DNA from: an uncultured Blautia sp.
GTDB taxonomy: Bacteria; Bacillota; Clostridia; Lachnospirales; Lachnospiraceae
DNA: 5,153 nucleotides
Assembly (NCBI GenBank): GCA_934371915.1
Contig: CAKROE010000129.1
Span: 1-5,153 of the forward strand
Direction of reading: 5' to 3'
The notes beneath the pieces are model-generated. The model was not told the DNA's origin and did not search any database. It worked only from the letters and a program-made list of their open reading frames with translations. This document shows positions 1 to 5,153 of this stretch, piece after piece. The translations under genes and the position numbers were made by a program. The number at the start of each line of letters is the position of its first letter. Position 1 is the first letter of the stretch.

Positions 1-1
1 G

Positions 2-604
2 GACGTACATATTACAGGAGGAGATCTGAGTGAGGCAGTAGACGAAGGTGTCCGCCGTGGCTACACCAACGGTTATCTGCGTAAATCCGTTGTCAAAGAT
101 CCGGTTCGCAGAGGAAATACAGGAGACAATACACCGGCAATGCTTTATACAGAAATCGTTCCGGGTGAAAACATCAAAATCACCGTTGGTCCGAAAGGCT
201 TTGGAAGTGAAAATATGAGCGCGATCCGCATGTTTAAGCCATCCGCGGGAATCGAAGGAATCAAAGATTTTATCCTCGAAACAGTAGAGACAGCAGGCCC
301 GAATCCATGTCCGCCGATGGTTGTCGGAGTAGGGATCGGCGGTACTTTTGACAAGGCAGCTCTCCTTGCGAAGAAGGCTTTGATGCGTCCGGTAGATTCC
401 GAGAACGAAGATCCATATTATGCAGACCTTGAGAAAGAAATGCTGGAAAAAATCAATCAGCTTGGCATCGGACCGCAGGGATTCGGAGGAAGAACAACTG
501 CACTCGGTCTGAATATCGAGACCATGCCGACACATATTGCCGGTATGCCATGTGCGATCAATATCAGCTGCCATGTGACAAGACACAAAACGGAGGTGAT
601 CTGA
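2..604 (+). CDS. Fumarate hydratase class I, alpha subunit (C-terminal 200 residues; 5' end outside window)
   Basis: This is the catalytic, Fe-S-binding subunit of a heterodimeric class I fumarate hydratase (fumarate + water to (S)-malate), a cytosolic enzyme. The reading frame is open from base 2, and a full alpha subunit is about 280 residues, so roughly 80 N-terminal residues, including the first cluster cysteine, are missing. Family blocks seen in order are GNTGDNTPA near 115-142, the GPKGFGSEN block near 190-215, NPCPP followed by GVGIGGT (Cys codon 308-310), GIGPQGFGGRTTALG near 467-505, and ISCHVTRH near the C-terminus (Cys codon 569-571). By comparison with E. coli FumA, these two cysteines should be cluster ligands. 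The beta subunit follows after 2 bases, so the two are co-transcribed and translated together. The L(+)-tartrate dehydratase alpha subunit belongs to the same family and cannot be strictly excluded, but fumarase is the usual function in Clostridia. Confidence 0.93.
   Translation, partial: DVHITGGDLSEAVDEGVRRGYTNGYLRKSVVKDPVRRGNTGDNTPAMLYTEIVPGENIKITVGPKGFGSENMSAIRMFKPSAGIEGIKDFILETVETAGPNPCPPMVVGVGIGGTFDKAALLAKKALMRPVDSENEDPYYADLEKEMLEKINQLGIGPQGFGGRTTALGLNIETMPTHIAGMPCAINISCHVTRHKTEVI
592..601 (+). promoter_or_regulatory. Ribosome binding site of the fumarase beta subunit
   Basis: GGAGGTGATC is a 10-base match to the usual anti-Shine-Dalgarno end of 16S rRNA. It lies wholly within the last codons of the alpha subunit. 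The ATG at 607 is 10 bases past the GGAGG core. This fixes the beta start at 607 rather than the in-frame ATG at 550, which would overlap alpha by 55 bases and lacks such a site. Confidence 0.9.
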
Positions 605-606
605 GA

Positions 607-1176
607 ATGGAACGACATATTACACTTCCTCTGACAGAAGAACTTGCAAAAAGCCTTCATGCCGGTGATACCGTTTACCTTACCGGAACCATTTATACCT
701 CCCGTGATGCCGGACACAAGAGAATGTGCGAGGCACTTGCCAGAGGAGAAGAACTTCCTTTTGATCCGAAAGATGCAACGATTTATTATGTAGGACCAAC
801 CCCTGCCAAACCGGGACAGGTTATCGGTTCCGCAGGACCGACTACAAGTGGACGAATGGATGCCTACGCACCAACGATGATGTCTGTAGGTGCGCGCGGC
901 ATGATCGGAAAAGGTGCCCGCCTTCCGGAAGTTGTAGAAGCAATGAAAAAATATAATGGTGTTTATTTCGGCGCGATCGGCGGAGCAGGCGCACTTCTTG
1001 CAAAATGCATCAAAAAAGCAGAACTGGTGGCTTATGAAGATCTCCAGTCAGAGGCACTTCGCCGCCTTTATGTAGAAGAAATGCCATTGGTAGTCATTAT
1101 TGACTGCGAAGGAAATAATCTTTACGAACAGGGAAGAGAATCATACCTGAAAGAACATGGTACAAAAGAAGCATAA
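607..1176 (+). CDS. Fumarate hydratase class I, beta subunit
   Basis: The 189-residue protein is the beta (C-terminal-domain) partner of the class I fumarase, at the usual length for the separate subunit. It completes the active site at the interface with alpha and carries no cluster cysteines. Visible motifs are TSRDAGHKR (residues 31-39), GPTTSGRMDAY (77-87) and the GKG lysine at 102. In the structurally studied single-chain Leishmania fumarase, the TTxGR block supplies the catalytic Thr and a substrate-binding Arg, matching Thr79 and Arg83 here. The Arg of the RDAAH-type block and a downstream Lys also bind substrate. The ATG at 607 is chosen from the strong upstream ribosome binding site and because the family starts at this point. 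The start lies 2 bases after the alpha stop, so translation is probably coupled. A hairpin terminator follows at 1244-1310. Sulphur-free tartrate dehydratase beta is the only realistic alternative. Confidence 0.94.
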   Translation: MERHITLPLTEELAKSLHAGDTVYLTGTIYTSRDAGHKRMCEALARGEELPFDPKDATIYYVGPTPAKPGQVIGSAGPTTSGRMDAYAPTMMSVGARGMIGKGARLPEVVEAMKKYNGVYFGAIGGAGALLAKCIKKAELVAYEDLQSEALRRLYVEEMPLVVIIDCEGNNLYEQGRESYLKEHGTKEA

Positions 1177-1234
1177 ATCTTATGCAAAACATGAATCAGC
1201 CTCGCAGATTTATTCTATAAGAAAATAGACAAAA

Positions 1235-1263
1235 TCATAACAGAAGCCCCTTATGCATATATA
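1235..1263 (+). promoter_or_regulatory. Candidate sigma-E promoter of spoIVA
   Basis: TCATAAC at 1235-1241 resembles the sigma-E -35 element (KMATATT), and CATATATA at 1256-1263 resembles the -10 element (CATACAnT), with a 14-base spacer, the spacing expected for sigma-E. Transcription would start near 1270, giving a leader of about 40 bases. spoIVA is a classical mother-cell sigma-E gene in Bacillus subtilis, so a site of this kind is expected here. The match is imperfect (the last two bases of the -35 and three of eight in the -10 differ), so this is a proposal. The -10 overlaps the left arm of the fumarase terminator. Confidence 0.45.
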
Positions 1264-1310
1264 TGTAACAATACATGGGATTGTGTGAGTATATGCAAGG
1301 GGGCTTTTTT
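1244..1310 (+). terminator. Rho-independent terminator of the fumarase operon, reaching the spoIVA start codon
   Basis: The left arm AAGCCCCTTATGCATAT (1244-1260) pairs with the right arm ATATGCAAGGGGGCTT (1291-1306), with one bulged A at 1253 and one G-U pair. An inner small hairpin ATGTA/TACAT (1263-1267/1272-1276) sits in the loop. The run of six T (1305-1310) follows, and the next base begins the spoIVA ATG. The loop of about 30 bases is longer than in a typical terminator, but the GC-rich base plus T run is convincing. The right arm also contains the spoIVA ribosome binding site. Confidence 0.75.
1297..1303 (+). promoter_or_regulatory. Ribosome binding site of spoIVA, buried in the terminator stem
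   Basis: AAGGGGG lies 7 bases before the ATG at 1311, which selects that start over the in-frame ATG at 1275. Every base except none or one is paired in the hairpin at 1244-1306, so a transcript reading through from the fumarase genes would hide it. A transcript starting near 1270 lacks the left arm and leaves it free. Confidence 0.75.
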
Positions 1311-2780
1311 ATGGAAAAATTTCAGGTTTACCGGGATATTCAGGCAAGAACCGGCGGCGATATATACATAGGCGTTGTAGGACCCGTCCGCACCGGAAAA
1401 TCCACATTTATCCGCAGATTTATGGAGCTGGTCGCACTGCCGGAGATGGAACCGGCAAAACAGGCAGAGGTACGTGACCAGCTTCCGTTAAGCGGATCCG
1501 GAAAACTGATCACGACAGTTGAACCGAAATTCATACCGAAAGAGGCGGTAGAAGTGCCTCTCGGAGAGGAGCAGAAAGTCCGCATCCGTCTGATCGACTG
1601 CGTTGGATTTCTCGTAAAAGATGCCAGCGGACACATCGAAGAAGGAAAAGAACGAATGGTAAAGACCCCGTGGTTTGAAAAAGCAATTCCGTTTCATGAA
1701 GCAGCAGAGACCGGAACACGTAAAGTTATCGAAGAGCATGCAACGATCGGCCTTGTGATTACGACGGATGGCAGCTTCGGAGAACTGCCAAGGGAAAACT
1801 TTGTCGAAGCAGAGGCAGCAACCATCAGTCAGTTAAAAAAACAACGCAAGCCGTTTTTGCTTCTTGTAAATTCTCAGACACCGTATAAAGAAGAAACACA
1901 GGAACTTGTCCGCTCCCTTCAGGAAAAATATGGTGTCATCACCATGGCAGCAAACTGTGAACAGCTTCGCAAGGAAGATGTCACCAAAATTCTTTCGAAT
2001 GTGCTGTATGAATTCCCGGTGACAGAAATTCAGTTTTTTGTTCCGAAATGGGTGGAGATGCTTCCGACAGATCACGAGCTGAAAGCACAGATCCTGGACT
2101 GCATTCGCACGAGGATGAAGGAATTTCATCATATCAAAGATATTACCAGAGAATCGGTCAGCCTCGGGATTCCATGTGTACAGGAAACCATGCTGGAGGA
2201 AGTCAGCCTGTCGAGTGGCTGTGTCCGTGTTCGAGTGCAGGTCAAAGACGAATATTATTACAAAATACTCAGTGAAATGAGTGGAATCCAGATGGAAAGT
2301 GAATATGATCTGATCCACACGATGAAAGAGCTTGCCGCAATGAAAAAGCAGTATGTAAAGGTGCAGTCAGCGCTGGAAGCAGTTCGCGATACCGGCTATG
2401 GCGTCGTTGTACCGGAGCTTGATGAAATCCAGATTGAGGATCCGTCCGTAATCCGGCAGGGCAGCAAATTCGGAGTAAAAATCAAGTCAAAAAGTCCATC
2501 TGTCCATATGATCAAAGCAGAAATCGAGACGGAGATCGCGCCGATCGTAGGTACAGAGCAGCAGGCCAAAGATCTGATCCAGTACATTGGAGAGAGTGGA
2601 CAAAGAGGCGAAAGCATCTGGGAGACGAATATTTTCGGCAAATCCATTGAGCAGCTTGTACAGGATGGCATCCGCAGCAAAATCGCATCCATCGGTGAAG
2701 AAAGCCAGTCAAAATTGCAGGATACCATGCAGAAAATTGTCAACGACAGCAAAGGCGGCATGGTCTGCATTATCATTTGA
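1311..2780 (+). CDS. spoIVA: Stage IV sporulation protein A (SpoIVA), spore coat basement-layer ATPase
   Basis: The 489-residue protein is close to the 492 of B. subtilis SpoIVA and is collinear with it from the first residues (MEKFQVYRDI against MEKVDIFKDI) to the end (GGMVCIII against GGLIAIIL). SpoIVA is made in the mother cell, is placed on the forespore surface by SpoVM, and uses ATP hydrolysis to polymerise irreversibly into the platform for coat assembly; it is also needed for cortex formation. Visible features are a TRAFAC-type P-loop, GPVRTGKS at 24-31 (Lys30), a TT pair at 68-69 before EPKF (the sensor-threonine region), a Walker B-like IRLIDCVGF at 92-100, and NSQTPY at 187-192 where GTPases have NKxD, in keeping with ATP use. 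The middle domain (about 240-365) is the most divergent from B. subtilis. The C-terminal domain (about 366-489), with IRQGSKFGVK and SPSVHMIK, is well conserved. The start is set by the ribosome binding site and family alignment. It is likely sigma-E controlled and monocistronic. Confidence 0.97.
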   Translation: MEKFQVYRDIQARTGGDIYIGVVGPVRTGKSTFIRRFMELVALPEMEPAKQAEVRDQLPLSGSGKLITTVEPKFIPKEAVEVPLGEEQKVRIRLIDCVGFLVKDASGHIEEGKERMVKTPWFEKAIPFHEAAETGTRKVIEEHATIGLVITTDGSFGELPRENFVEAEAATISQLKKQRKPFLLLVNSQTPYKEETQELVRSLQEKYGVITMAANCEQLRKEDVTKILSNVLYEFPVTEIQFFVPKWVEMLPTDHELKAQILDCIRTRMKEFHHIKDITRESVSLGIPCVQETMLEEVSLSSGCVRVRVQVKDEYYYKILSEMSGIQMESEYDLIHTMKELAAMKKQYVKVQSALEAVRDTGYGVVVPELDEIQIEDPSVIRQGSKFGVKIKSKSPSVHMIKAEIETEIAPIVGTEQQAKDLIQYIGESGQRGESIWETNIFGKSIEQLVQDGIRSKIASIGEESQSKLQDTMQKIVNDSKGGMVCIII

Positions 2781-2817
2781 ATATTATAAAAAATATAGAT
2801 ATTCTCCATAGTTCATG

Positions 2818-2861
2818 AAAACACATGATATCATATGAGTAATATGATGCCATGTGTTTTT
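2818..2861 (+). terminator. Rho-independent terminator after spoIVA, possibly bidirectional
   Basis: AAAACACATG (2818-2827) is the exact reverse complement of CATGTGTTTT (2851-2860). After one A/C mismatch and one T-G wobble the stem continues as ATCATAT paired with ATATGAT around the loop GAGTA (2837-2841), about 19 paired positions. Five T (2857-2861) follow, and four A precede the stem on the other side. It lies 38 bases after the spoIVA stop. It also marks the point where base composition changes. Confidence 0.85.
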
Positions 2862-2881
2862 ACTTACTATGAAGGCAGGAA

Positions 2882-2898
2882 TGTCGAAAAATGTCGAG
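2882..2898 (+). promoter_or_regulatory. Tandem candidate Spo0A boxes
   Basis: TGTCGAA (2882-2888) is a perfect match to the 0A box consensus, and TGTCGAG (2892-2898) differs at one base. They are in the same orientation with a 3-base gap, i.e. 10 bp centre to centre, the arrangement bound by a Spo0A dimer at known targets such as spoIIG. They lie just upstream of the candidate promoter at 2908-2936. The 10-mer ATGTCGAAAA/ATGTCGAGAA could instead be a chance tandem duplication or an operator for another regulator. Confidence 0.45.
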
Positions 2899-2907
2899 AA
2901 GATTAAG

Positions 2908-2936
2908 TGGTTTTAGATATGAAAAATGTATATAAT
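2908..2936 (+). promoter_or_regulatory. Candidate sigma-A-type promoter of the two-gene operon
   Basis: TATAAT at 2931-2936 is a perfect -10 element. Seventeen bases upstream is TGGTTT (2908-2913), a poor -35 that would fit an activator-dependent promoter with the tandem boxes ending 9 bases before it. Transcription would start near 2943, which excludes the in-frame GTG 2907 and ATG 2919 as starts of the next gene. In AT-rich DNA a TATAAT can arise by chance, so confidence is moderate. Confidence 0.45.
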
Positions 2937-2960
2937 TATAAATTAAAAGATACTGTTTCA

Positions 2961-2966
2961 GAAGGG
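2961..2966 (+). promoter_or_regulatory. Ribosome binding site choosing the start at 2973
   Basis: GAAGGG ends 6 bases before the ATG at 2973. No comparable purine-rich site precedes the two upstream in-frame starts (GTG 2907, ATG 2919), so the shorter protein is preferred. Confidence 0.6.
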
Positions 2967-2972
2967 AAACAT

Positions 2973-3602
2973 ATGAAAAAGGATAATAGAAAATTACAGG
3001 ATTACAGAGAAAAATATATACAATCAATTTGTGAACAAATTGAAGTAGATAAAAATATGGGAAAAGAAATTTATAAGTATCTGGAAGATGAACTTATTAT
3101 AAAGATGGAAGCGCCCGATGTATATGAGACAAGCGTGGAATACCTGTTTGAGAAAAAGCATATAACTCGAAATGAGTTGGGATTGGTAAGTGTCAAACCT
3201 GGAAACATATATTTTAATTTGCAATTTGATGTGGCTAAGACAATACAGGCTTTATGCACGATTATTGGAACCGGTTATGGAATTACGGAGAAAATGCCGG
3301 TGGTGCTGCTTACAGGACTGATAAATGGGGTTATTGTAACAGGACAGACTTTACAGGTTCAAATTACAGAAAATGGGACAGCAATTATAATGGCACTTCA
3401 AAGAGAAATATTATTTCAGAACTTTATGCTGAGCGAAACTATATGTTATGAAAGGGCAAATGAAATTTTGCGAAATCATAATTATCCTGAAATGGATGAA
3501 ATTAAATTTCAGGATGAATTAACGAAACTGGAGTATATAAATTGTATAAGGATTGATAATGACATTATTTATTTAAAAGAAAGTATTTGCAATCACTTTT
3601 GA
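2973..3602 (+). CDS. Uncharacterised 209-residue protein, hydrophobic core segment and possible winged-helix tail
   Basis: I do not recognise this family with confidence. The N-terminal 65 residues are charged and probably helical (rich in K, E, D, Y). Residues 85-125 hold a hydrophobic, glycine-containing stretch (IIGTGYGITEKMPVVLLTG and onward), which might be a buried helix pair or a weak membrane segment. There is no signal peptide. Residues 155-203 look like a helix-helix-strand-strand unit (ANEILRNHN, then FQDELTKLEYINCIRIDND and IIYLKES), which would fit a small winged helix; this is an inference from the pattern only. The start at 2973 is set by GAAGGG upstream. The stop codon overlaps the ribosome binding site of the next gene and the gap is 14 bases, so the two genes form one operon and probably act together, for example as regulator, adaptor or inhibitor of the peptidase-like partner. 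GC is low and the codon use differs clearly from the fumarase and spoIVA genes. Confidence 0.8.
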   Translation: MKKDNRKLQDYREKYIQSICEQIEVDKNMGKEIYKYLEDELIIKMEAPDVYETSVEYLFEKKHITRNELGLVSVKPGNIYFNLQFDVAKTIQALCTIIGTGYGITEKMPVVLLTGLINGVIVTGQTLQVQITENGTAIIMALQREILFQNFMLSETICYERANEILRNHNYPEMDEIKFQDELTKLEYINCIRIDNDIIYLKESICNHF

Positions 3603-3606
3603 GGAG
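3601..3606 (+). promoter_or_regulatory. Ribosome binding site of the papain-like gene, overlapping the upstream stop codon
   Basis: GAGGAG begins inside the TGA (3600-3602) of the preceding gene and lies 10 bases before the ATG at 3617, which supports that start and suggests translational coupling. Confidence 0.75.
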
Positions 3607-3616
3607 ATGTACAGAT

Positions 3617-5153
3617 ATGTCAAATAAAAAGGATAATGGAAACAACTTAGGCAGAAATATAATATTATACAATTTGGATGAAAGTAATATCAATGATTTC
3701 TATCAACAAAATTCATGGATTGATCGGAAGAGTTTTACACGGATATGCCATTTGTATGAGTTTCCAGAGAAAACAATGACAGTTGTAATTCAAAATTATT
3801 ATATTGATGCTGCATATAGAGATATTTATTATCATTATTGGGCTAAATTTCATTTTAATTGGCCACGTCATTGTAAAAGGCTTGCGATATTTCAAAATAG
3901 TCATAGTTCAGATGAATTTTGGGATAATAAAAAGGAGAGTGAGAGAGAGCTTCAAAAAGATTTTTTGGGAACGGTTGTTATTCGCCCATCCTACACACAT
4001 AATGAGACGGGGCATACATATGGCCGGACACTTTTGAATCCTTATAAAATGGTTACAGAAGAACCAAATACAAACGAGAAAATACACCCTTTTCGATACA
4101 TGATTACAGCTCAATATCGAATGCATTTACTGGGAAAGACTTTTACTACGCATGCGTTCGTTTTCAGCAGTCAGGATGGGGTTGCAATGAAATGTGCCGA
4201 AACAGCTATCTATTGTCTGGGGGATTTTGAGTCTGCGTCTTCTCCATTGTATGCAAGAGTATTACCGAGCGATATTCAGGAAAAATTGAGTCATCGCATT
4301 TCGGAGAGGATACTTCCGTCTCATGGTTTATATTGCAACGACATATCCTATATATTAAAAGAATTTGGATACTCACCAATGATATATGCTGGTGCAGAGG
4401 ATTATCAGCGAACGTTGGAGGATTCTTTTGAAAATAGTACAAATGCTGAAAAAACTGAAGTTATATCACACTGGGATAATATACACGAAACAAATTTTAA
4501 AAACTGGTTTCATTATTATGTAGAATCAGCAATTCCGATACTTGCAGTCACGGCTGTTCGCCCTGATGCGAAAAAACATGCAACTTTAGTTATTGGGCAT
4601 GGTTTAAAACAAAAGAAAATCACAGAATGCAAACAGTTTAAACTGGGGGATTATCCATGCATTGATACATCACAACTATATAATACGTATATTATAAATG
4701 ATGATAATCAGATTCCATATGTAGAAGAAGCAATGGATCATTTTACTATAGATAAAAATTATAAGTTAGAAGCATATATTGTACCATTGGAAAAACATGT
4801 TTTTTTAGAAGCAGCTGCAGCAGTAACGATTTGTGATACGTTTATTGAAAATCAAAAGGATCGTCTGAAAAAAGCAATTGAAGTTTTTAAAAATCTGTGC
4901 TATTCTAAACTCAGTGAAGTCTCTGATAGAGAGAAAATAGAGGATTTAAAATATCTGATAGAAAGTATTTCTGTGTCGTCTGAGAATCCATTAACAGTTA
5001 GATACTATTTGGCAAACAGTGCCGAATATAAACAATTTCGTATAAAAAATGGAATAGACATTGACGAGCAAATATTTTATGCAGATGTGCTTATGCCTAA
5101 GTCAGTATGGGTGGCGGAGATATCTACATTTCGTTGTTATCAGGAAGGGTATT
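3617..5153 (+). CDS. Putative papain/C39-like cysteine peptidase-fold protein (3' end outside window)
   Basis: The frame is open from the ATG to the end of the window: 512 complete codons without a stop, clearly a real gene. An aromatic-rich region (residues 61-82, with YYIDAAYRDIYYHYW) and VIRPSYTHNETGHTYGRTL (121-139) come first. The middle has the order of a papain-like domain: SSQDGVAMKCAETAIYCL (184-201), with Gln186 as possible oxyanion residue and Cys193 as nucleophile at the start of a helix; SHGLYCNDISYILKEFGYS (235-253); AIPILAVT (305-312); HATLVIGHG (321-329), with His321 as candidate catalytic His; and YIINDDNQIPY (358-368), with Asp362 as candidate third residue. This spacing matches C39-like peptidases. 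Residues 385-512 form a further domain I cannot assign, with charged helices at about 410-450. There is no signal peptide or clear membrane segment, so it is probably cytosolic. Substrate is unknown; it could be a protease, a transferase or amidase on the same fold, or a toxin-like effector. Low GC and rare-type codons suggest transfer. Confidence 0.7.
   Translation, partial: MSNKKDNGNNLGRNIILYNLDESNINDFYQQNSWIDRKSFTRICHLYEFPEKTMTVVIQNYYIDAAYRDIYYHYWAKFHFNWPRHCKRLAIFQNSHSSDEFWDNKKESERELQKDFLGTVVIRPSYTHNETGHTYGRTLLNPYKMVTEEPNTNEKIHPFRYMITAQYRMHLLGKTFTTHAFVFSSQDGVAMKCAETAIYCLGDFESASSPLYARVLPSDIQEKLSHRISERILPSHGLYCNDISYILKEFGYSPMIYAGAEDYQRTLEDSFENSTNAEKTEVISHWDNIHETNFKNWFHYYVESAIPILAVTAVRPDAKKHATLVIGHGLKQKKITECKQFKLGDYPCIDTSQLYNTYIINDDNQIPYVEEAMDHFTIDKNYKLEAYIVPLEKHVFLEAAAAVTICDTFIENQKDRLKKAIEVFKNLCYSKLSEVSDREKIEDLKYLIESISVSSENPLTVRYYLANSAEYKQFRIKNGIDIDEQIFYADVLMPKSVWVAEISTFRCYQEGY

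Noticed and set aside
1171..1185. Small hairpin GCATAA-ATC-TTATGC over the beta-subunit stop codon.
   Set aside because: Six AT-rich pairs and no T run; too weak for a terminator, and the strong one follows at 1244-1310.
1251..1278. Alternative sigma-E promoter using GCATATA (1255-1261) with AATACATG (1271-1278).
   Set aside because: The spacer would be only 9 bases, far too short for sigma-E.
1275..1310. Longer spoIVA start at ATG 1275, adding 12 residues.
   Set aside because: The added residues have no counterpart in SpoIVA, and the strong ribosome site plus the family N-terminus MEKF point to 1311.
1833..2318. Minus-strand ORF of 161 codons inside spoIVA.
   Set aside because: It is the antisense shadow of a well-conserved gene, with low-complexity composition and no ribosome site.
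2881..2916. Short ORF of 11 codons (ATG 2881, TAG 2914-2916) before the unknown operon, possible leader peptide.
   Set aside because: Its ribosome site is weak, it lies upstream of the expected transcription start near 2943, and it coincides with the tandem repeat, which explains the sequence better.
2907..2972. Longer form of the 209-residue protein starting at GTG 2907 or ATG 2919.
   Set aside because: No good ribosome site, and both lie upstream of or within the candidate promoter.
3293..3352. Transmembrane helix in the 209-residue protein (residues about 107-126).
   Set aside because: The stretch is short, contains Gly, Asn and Thr, and has no flanking charge pattern typical of a membrane anchor; a buried core helix is as likely, so it is noted in the gene entry only.
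3804..4037. Plus-strand ORF of 77 codons inside the papain-like gene.
   Set aside because: It lies in another frame of a 512-codon open reading frame and has no start context of its own.

Overview
The window looks like a chromosomal segment of a spore-forming anaerobe of the Clostridia, most likely a Lachnospiraceae-type gut bacterium. The reasons are a two-subunit oxygen-sensitive class I fumarate hydratase, a full-length SpoIVA (found only in endospore formers), strong GGAGG-type ribosome binding sites, and moderate GC. The genus cannot be read from the sequence. All genes lie on the + strand.

Left part (1-2861) is core genome. It starts inside the alpha subunit of an Fe-S fumarate hydratase (2-604), followed two bases later by the beta subunit (607-1176). 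Together these make the enzyme that interconverts fumarate and malate. A long hairpin with a T run (1244-1310) ends this operon. The T run abuts the ATG of spoIVA (1311-2780), the ATPase that polymerises into the basement layer of the spore coat. A sigma-E-like promoter appears to lie inside the left arm of that terminator, and the spoIVA ribosome binding site lies in its right arm. The arrangement could keep spoIVA untranslated on read-through transcripts and free on its own sporulation transcript. A second hairpin terminator (2818-2861) closes spoIVA.

Right part (2862-5153) is different in character. GC falls from the mid-40s percent to roughly the low-to-mid 30s percent (estimated by counting sample lines), and ATA, TTA and AGA codons become common. 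It holds a tightly spaced two-gene operon. The first gene (2973-3602) encodes a 209-residue protein I do not recognise, with a central hydrophobic segment and a possible winged-helix tail. The second (3617 to beyond the window end, 512 residues visible) looks like a papain/C39-like cysteine peptidase-fold protein with candidate residues Gln186, Cys193, His321 and Asp362. Upstream of the pair is a candidate promoter preceded by two tandem TGTCGA(A/G) sequences exactly 10 bp apart, the geometry of paired Spo0A boxes. This operon is the least explained and most interesting part of the window: an accessory, probably acquired module next to a sporulation gene that may itself be under sporulation control.
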